Assembly (NCBI RefSeq): GCF_004375085.3
Contig: NZ_SNAQ03000022.1
Location: 1-64,000 of the forward strand
Reading direction: 5' to 3'
Source: Lewinella sp. W8
GTDB lineage: Bacteria; Bacteroidota; Bacteroidia; Chitinophagales; Saprospiraceae
Length of the DNA: 64,000 bases
The first letter of the stretch is position 1. Every line of letters starts with the position of its first letter. Positions 59,614 through 64,000 of this stretch are shown one piece after another. The notes under the pieces were generated by a model. The model did no database searches. It was not told where the DNA came from and saw nothing but the letters and a program-made list of their open reading frames with translations. The position numbers were made by a program, and so were the translations under genes.

Positions 59614-60642
59614 ATGTCAGAATACAGAATTATCATTGCTGGTCAATTGGAATTTGGCTCAGAGCGGGTTTTCAATCAGGTGGTCGAACAGTACAACCAC
59701 CGGATGGAGAACTACTACAAAAATGATATTCTGTTAAAGGCCGAAAACATCTTCAAAGAAGAAGAGCTTACCCTGGATATTCCGAGGACGGTTGTCGTGG
59801 GGAGTGAGCGACACTGGCTGAACACCCTGAACTTACTTGAGCGGGTAGTCTCCTTCAGTATGGCCGGCAGCCTCAACCTCTGGCGGCTGGAAGCGGGCAA
59901 GATTCTCGATCATCACATCCTGGAGCCCAAGAGTGACCGAACCACGGTGCAATTGTTCAACCGCGGGCGGAAGCTGGTCAATCAGGAAGAAAAAGAACAG
60001 GAGGCCCTCGCCATGATGACCAAGGTCGTCGGTCGATTTGCCCGTCACGCCCAGGCTTACGAACGCAGGGGCTACGTCAACTTCCGACTCAACAATATGG
60101 ACGACGCTCTTTATGACTACAACAAGAGCCTGTCCATCAATCCTTCCATGCCCGAAAGCCACTACGGCCGGGGACTGGTATACGCCCGGAAGGAGCAGTG
60201 GGAAGAAGCGGCGGCTGACTTTGATGCCGTCACGAAGAACAGCATCCCGCACCAGGCCATCTACTGGATGGCCCAGGTTGCGCTGGGTGACACGTACATG
60301 CAACTGAAGCGCCCTGCCGATGCGCTACGGGTATACAATATGTTCACCAAGCGGAAGCAGCGAATCGGAAGTCTGGATCGCTATAACCGCCGCATCAATT
60401 TCCTGCTCGGCCAGCTACTGGATAAGGCTGGGCGTACGGAAGACGCCATCAGTGCTTTTGAGCGGGCGCTGGAAGCTGCTCCCGACGATAAGGCTCCCGA
60501 AGAATCGCAGATTCGCTACCACCTGGGGCTGGCGCTCCAAAAAAAAGGCCTGACGGCCGAAGCGATTAGTAATTTTGAGCAAGCCGCCGCCGACGTGCCC
60601 GAAGCCCATCAGGCCCTGGAGCAAAGTCGGGTAGACGCCTGA
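59614..60642 (+). CDS. Cytoplasmic TPR-repeat protein
   Basis: 342 aa from the ATG at 59614 (MSEYRIIIAGQLEFGSERVF); in-frame starts at 59407 and 59524 add sequence with no conserved look, and 59262-59613 otherwise appears non-coding. The N-terminal about 130 residues form an alpha/beta module ('EEELTLDIPRTVVVGSERHWLNTLNLLERVVSFSMAGSLNLWRLEAGKILDHHIL'). At least five TPR units follow ('AQAYERRGYVNFRLNNMDDALYDYNKSLSINPS' and others). No signal peptide. A protein-interaction role is likely; partner unknown. Confidence 0.8.
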   Translation: MSEYRIIIAGQLEFGSERVFNQVVEQYNHRMENYYKNDILLKAENIFKEEELTLDIPRTVVVGSERHWLNTLNLLERVVSFSMAGSLNLWRLEAGKILDHHILEPKSDRTTVQLFNRGRKLVNQEEKEQEALAMMTKVVGRFARHAQAYERRGYVNFRLNNMDDALYDYNKSLSINPSMPESHYGRGLVYARKEQWEEAAADFDAVTKNSIPHQAIYWMAQVALGDTYMQLKRPADALRVYNMFTKRKQRIGSLDRYNRRINFLLGQLLDKAGRTEDAISAFERALEAAPDDKAPEESQIRYHLGLALQKKGLTAEAISNFEQAAADVPEAHQALEQSRVDA

Positions 60643-60764
60643 TAACATTGCTCTTCGCCGGACGTTATGTAGGGTAAACAACTGCGCTTGTTCCCTCATC
60701 CGGCCTTAGAAGGTGCACTTGCACCGCAGGACGCCGTGGGGATCACGTCCAAAAGAACCCACTG

Positions 60765-62750
60765 GTGGCTTTGAAAGAACTTTTCCTCTTACTTTTCTTT
60801 GGTAGCTTACTCACCGCCTGCGCGGTAGCTCAGTCTGGTGCGACCACGCTCAGTGAGCTCAAAAAGAAGGAAACCAAGATCCTGGATGAAGCGCAGCTGG
60901 CGCTGGACCGGGAGCAGTATGCCGTGGCCCGGGAGAAGTTTTCCTTGTTGCTCGACAAGTATCCGCAAATTGCCGACCTCTACTTCCGTAGGGCACAGGC
61001 CAGTGGAGGGCAGCAGGATTATGATGCGGCGATCGCGGACATGCAAAGGGGCATTGAACTCGACGGGGATAAGAGTACCGTTGCGTACCGCGTACTCGGG
61101 GACCTACAGCAACGAGCGGGAGCATTTGCGGGGGCCGTAAGCTCCTACGAGACCTACCTGAGCAGACTCTCTCAAGCAGTTCCTCCCAATCGCCGTGAGG
61201 CAGCGGAAGCCAAACTAAGCGAGGCAAAGGTGGCCGCAGAGCTGGCCGCCAACCCCGTGCCTTTTACCCCTCGACCCGTAAAAGGTATGATCAACACCAA
61301 AGAAAATCTTGAATACTTCCCCTCCCTGAGCGTGGATGGCCAGCGGATGATCTTTACCCGGCGGACTCCCGGCCGGGGAAACTTTGAAGACTTCTACCAG
61401 AGCGAACGTCAACCCGACGGCAGTTGGGGGCCCGGAGCGCCCATTACCAGTCTGAATTCCGAATACGGCGAAGCCGCCCAAACGCTGACGGCCGATGAGC
61501 AATACATGGTGTTTACCGCCTGCTTGCGGCCCGACGGTCTGGGCAGTTGCGACCTTTACTTCAGTGAAAAACGCGACGGCAAATGGAGTACTCCCCAAAA
61601 TATGGGCGAAGTGATCAATTCCGGAGCCACCGACCGGCAACCGAGCATCTCCGCCGATGGCCGCTTACTATTCTTTTCCAGCAATCGCCCCGGAGGATAC
61701 GGGGGTGATGACTTGTACGTTACGGGGAGGGGGCCATCCGGGAATTGGTCTCCTCCCGTGAATTTGGGGCCGGTCATCAATACGAAGGGTAACGATCAGT
61801 TCCCCTTCTGGGCCAACGATGGTAAAACCTTGTTTTTTACCAGTAACGGCCACCCGGGAATGGGAGGAGATGACCTGTTTCGTAGTCAGCTCACCCCCGA
61901 TAATGCCTGGGGGACGCCCGGCAACCTCGGCTATCCCATCAACACCCCGGAAGACGAAGCCAACCTCTTCATTTCCCTCAACGGTGAGCAGGCCTACTTC
62001 AGTAAGAGCATCAACCGTGCAGATAACCCCAGGCCCGACGTAGACATCTTTGAGTTCGACCTTCCTCCCAGCCTCCGACCCGATCCGGCCACCTACGTGG
62101 AAGCTACCGTCACGGACGCGGTCACCGGGGAAGCCCTCGTGGCCAGCGTACGCCTACGCCCACTCGATCAGGAGACACCCCCCTTCGTCCAGACTTCGAA
62201 TGCGGAGGGACGCTTCTTGTCGGTCTTACCGACGGGCCGCGAGTACGCACTGACCGTAGACCGGGAGGGATACCTGTACTACACCGATCGGTTCTCCCTG
62301 GACGAAGGTTACGCCGTTGACAATCCCTTCCTACTCACCATCCAATTGCAGCCCCTGGAAGAAATTGGCTCCGAAATCCCCCTCGACGCCACGGCCGAAG
62401 ACGACGGAGCGATCCCGCTCAAAAACGTACTTTTCGCCACGGGCAGCGCGGACTTACTTCCCGTCTCCGGCGACGAACTGGATCGGCTCTATGCCCTGCT
62501 GAACAACCGTCAGGACCTGATGGTGGAGATTGCCGGCCACACCGACAACGTCGGTGAGGAAGACGACAACCTCCAGCTTAGCCTACTACGGGCAGAAGCC
62601 GTGAAGGCTTACCTGGAGGCAAAGGGGATCGCGGAGGACCGCCTGATTACGAAGGGTTATGGAGAACAAAAACCCGTAGCGACCAACGACACGGAAGCGG
62701 GACGCAGCAAAAACCGTCGGACAACCTTCCGCTTGCTCACGAGTGAATAG
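60765..62750 (+). CDS. OmpA-family protein with TPR and PD40 beta-propeller
   Basis: 661 aa from a GTG at 60765; a TTG at 60771 is an alternative and no ATG precedes the signal 'LFLLLFFGSLLTACAVAQ', which may be a lipobox. Two or three TPR-like units occupy residues about 30-150. PD40 propeller blades follow ('EYFPSLSVDGQRMIFTRR', 'YMVFTACLRPDGLGSCDLYFSE', 'RQPSISADGRLLFFSSNRPGGYGGDDLYV' and 'QFPFWANDGKTLFFTSN'). A carboxypeptidase-regulatory-like domain comes next ('YVEATVTDAVTGEALVASVRLR'). An OmpA domain closes the protein ('VEIAGHTDNVGEEDDNLQLSLLRAEAVKAYL' and 'SKNRRTTF'). The architecture matches Bacteroidota OmpA/PD40 proteins, including the T9SS-associated PorE type; that link is inferred. 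Confidence 0.92.
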   Translation: MALKELFLLLFFGSLLTACAVAQSGATTLSELKKKETKILDEAQLALDREQYAVAREKFSLLLDKYPQIADLYFRRAQASGGQQDYDAAIADMQRGIELDGDKSTVAYRVLGDLQQRAGAFAGAVSSYETYLSRLSQAVPPNRREAAEAKLSEAKVAAELAANPVPFTPRPVKGMINTKENLEYFPSLSVDGQRMIFTRRTPGRGNFEDFYQSERQPDGSWGPGAPITSLNSEYGEAAQTLTADEQYMVFTACLRPDGLGSCDLYFSEKRDGKWSTPQNMGEVINSGATDRQPSISADGRLLFFSSNRPGGYGGDDLYVTGRGPSGNWSPPVNLGPVINTKGNDQFPFWANDGKTLFFTSNGHPGMGGDDLFRSQLTPDNAWGTPGNLGYPINTPEDEANLFISLNGEQAYFSKSINRADNPRPDVDIFEFDLPPSLRPDPATYVEATVTDAVTGEALVASVRLRPLDQETPPFVQTSNAEGRFLSVLPTGREYALTVDREGYLYYTDRFSLDEGYAVDNPFLLTIQLQPLEEIGSEIPLDATAEDDGAIPLKNVLFATGSADLLPVSGDELDRLYALLNNRQDLMVEIAGHTDNVGEEDDNLQLSLLRAEAVKAYLEAKGIAEDRLITKGYGEQKPVATNDTEAGRSKNRRTTFRLLTSE

Positions 62751-62833
62751 GCGGATCAATCGCAAAAGGTCAAAACTGCGCTAAATCATTGGGGAAGGTC
62801 CGCCGAGGCAGCGTGCAGTAGGCCGGAAATGGC

Positions 62834-62841
62834 TACTTTTG
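62834..62841 (+). promoter_or_regulatory. Promoter -7 box of the membrane-protein gene
   Basis: TACTTTTG followed by CGCC and then ATG at 62846: perfect to consensus and only 4 bases from the start codon, predicting a leaderless transcript. Confidence 0.6.
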
Positions 62842-62845
62842 CGCC

Positions 62846-63535
62846 ATGACCGATCAAGCAGAATCGTTACCGGCCCGCAAACCGGCGTGGGCCTTAATGC
62901 TCAGCGGCTTATTTCATCCGCTGCTGGTTCCTACCTACATGTTTTTGCTTCTGGTGGCGGTGAATCCCTACCTGTTCGGGTCCAACAATTTCCTGGATAC
63001 CCGCTCGGCGATCACCCTGCTGATGATCTTCCTGTATACCTTCGTCATTCCACTGGTATCCGTGGTATTGATGCTGGCGCTCGGGATGATCAGCAGTCTG
63101 ATGATCGACGATCGGATGGAGCGGATCGGGCCCCTGCTGCTGGTGATGGTGCTTTACTTCTGGGTGTATTACAACTTCAGCCAGAGCAACGACATTCCGA
63201 CCATTTTCTCCAGCTACATGCTGGGCATCGTGATGGCGCTCGGGGCCAGTTTCGTCATTAACGTGGCGGATAAAATCAGCCTCCACGCCGTCGGTATGGG
63301 CGGCCTGGTGGGAATGGCGATGATCACCATGGCCATTTTTGGCGCCAACGGCATTCAGATCAGCGGACTGACCTTCAGTCTTGGGTTGCTGGTGCTGCTG
63401 ACGGTAATTCTTGCCGGCCTCGTCGGCTCCGCCCGCCTGGCCCTGAAGGCGCATGCTCCCGGTCAGCTTTACGTGGGATACGCCGTAGGCTTTATTGCGC
63501 AGCTCGCGGCCCTGTTGTATTATTTTCAAGGATAG
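62846..63535 (+). CDS. Integral membrane protein, possibly PAP2-related
   Basis: 229 aa with six predicted helices ('GLFHPLLVPTYMFLLLVAV', 'AITLLMIFLYTFVIPLVSVVLML', 'IGPLLLVMVLYFWVYY', 'IFSSYMLGIVMALGASFVI', 'MGGLVGMAMITMAIFGAN' and 'LGLLVLLTVILAGLVGSARLAL'). The cytoplasmic loop 'DDRMERIGP' and the HAVGMGGLVG segment recall the PAP2-type phosphatase fold, but the full KxxxxxxRP...PSGH...SRxxxxxH set is not present, so catalysis is doubtful. It is 7 bases from the next gene and probably co-transcribed. Confidence 0.75.
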   Translation: MTDQAESLPARKPAWALMLSGLFHPLLVPTYMFLLLVAVNPYLFGSNNFLDTRSAITLLMIFLYTFVIPLVSVVLMLALGMISSLMIDDRMERIGPLLLVMVLYFWVYYNFSQSNDIPTIFSSYMLGIVMALGASFVINVADKISLHAVGMGGLVGMAMITMAIFGANGIQISGLTFSLGLLVLLTVILAGLVGSARLALKAHAPGQLYVGYAVGFIAQLAALLYYFQG

Positions 63536-63542
63536 AGGGTAC

Positions 63543-64000
63543 ATGGAATACATCGAAACATCCCAAAGCCGGGTCATTGGCCACTATCGGGGTGCCGAAC
63601 CGGGCCCACTGGTGATTGCACTGGGGGGGATCCACGGCAACGAACCCGCCGGCGTGCAGGGGCTCGAACGCCTTTTCGATCTGCTGGCCGAAGAACCCTT
63701 CATCAACCCTTCCTTCAGTTTCCGGGGAGAACTTCTGGCCCTGCGGGGTAACCTGTCGGCCCTGGCGGCGGGCGTCCGCTACATTGATACGGACCTGAAC
63801 CGCATCTGGGAGCCCGCCGAACGCCGGAAGAACCGCCCCCGCACCCGGGAGGACCAGGAGCTGGACGAATTACTGGCCGTGATCGAACATGCCATTGAAG
63901 AATCCCCCCTGAGTGAGCTGGTGCTCCTGGACCTGCACACCACCACGGCCGACGGTGGACTGTTCGCCATCACGGGAGACGATCTCCCGAGCCTTTCCCT
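63543..64000 (+). CDS. Succinylglutamate desuccinylase/aspartoacylase family protein, 3' end beyond window
   Basis: The frame is open from the ATG at 63543 to the window end (152 codons). 'VIALGGIHGNEPAGVQGLERLF' contains the zinc-binding HxxE, 'RYIDTDLNRIW' the substrate-binding DxNR, and 'LVLLDLHTTTADGG' the third zinc ligand, the signature of the AstE/AspA carboxypeptidase-like family. These enzymes deacylate N-acyl amino acids; the exact substrate cannot be assigned from a partial sequence. It starts 7 bases after the membrane-protein gene. Confidence 0.9.
   Translation, partial: MEYIETSQSRVIGHYRGAEPGPLVIALGGIHGNEPAGVQGLERLFDLLAEEPFINPSFSFRGELLALRGNLSALAAGVRYIDTDLNRIWEPAERRKNRPRTREDQELDELLAVIEHAIEESPLSELVLLDLHTTTADGGLFAITGDDLPSLS

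Overview
The window looks like a chromosomal segment of a marine Bacteroidota bacterium of the Saprospiria/Lewinella type. This placement is inferred from four things seen here: large secreted proteins ending in type IX secretion (T9SS) type A sorting domains, a 14-fold SprB-repeat adhesin, the Bacteroidota promoter box TAnnTTTG just upstream of many starts with no Shine-Dalgarno, and lineage-typical families such as the MbnP-like/di-haem peroxidase pair, DUF2911, DUF2490 and OmpA/PD40 proteins. Base composition is moderately GC-rich with strong codon bias, so long spurious antisense frames are common. No rRNA, tRNA, CRISPR array, prophage or intact insertion sequence was found.

Layout. 1-2722 (-) is the start of a giant secreted protein cut by the window edge. 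3288-8440 (-) holds a TPR protein, an outer-membrane protein, coaX and purH. 8492-11383 (-) holds an RNase H-like hypothetical and a YbiT-type ABC-F ATPase. 11634-17243 (-) is the SprB-repeat T9SS adhesin. 17925-21101 (-) is a contiguous MbnP-like plus two di-haem peroxidase unit. 21588-30834 is an envelope and housekeeping block (lpxK, acyltransferase, VOC protein, DUF2911, two esterases, DinB-like, lpxH, DUF1223, kdsD) containing two copies of a 163-bp MITE. 31142-44649 holds recQ, two GT2 enzymes, fabG, a YbaB protein, a cation/proton antiporter, an FAD enzyme, a GT-C-like protein and a CCA-adding-type enzyme. 44787-51289 holds a second T9SS protein, a serine hydrolase, dusB and an ECF sigma factor with a membrane partner. 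51835-64000 holds folB, an exported carbonic anhydrase, DUF2490, DUF4197, a zinc metallopeptidase, an acyl-ACP thioesterase, two OmpA-family proteins and the start of an aspartoacylase-family gene.

How the genes fit together. Several genes serve the outer envelope: lpxK, lpxH and kdsD for lipid A/Kdo, the acyltransferase and fabG for lipids, and OmpA-type anchors. Others make surface adhesins exported by T9SS. The MbnP-like/peroxidase unit points to periplasmic copper chemistry.

Unexplained structure lies mostly outside genes. The main items are: a candidate structured RNA at 42910-43114 with two matching GGTGCAAC-loop hairpins, its own promoter box behind a slippage-prone C tract, and a terminator; a dispersed element with core GCACCTGC, found 14 times and apparently inserted in frame in several proteins; the MITE pair; tandem hairpin repeats upstream of folB; and twin operator-like dyads upstream of the carbonic anhydrase.
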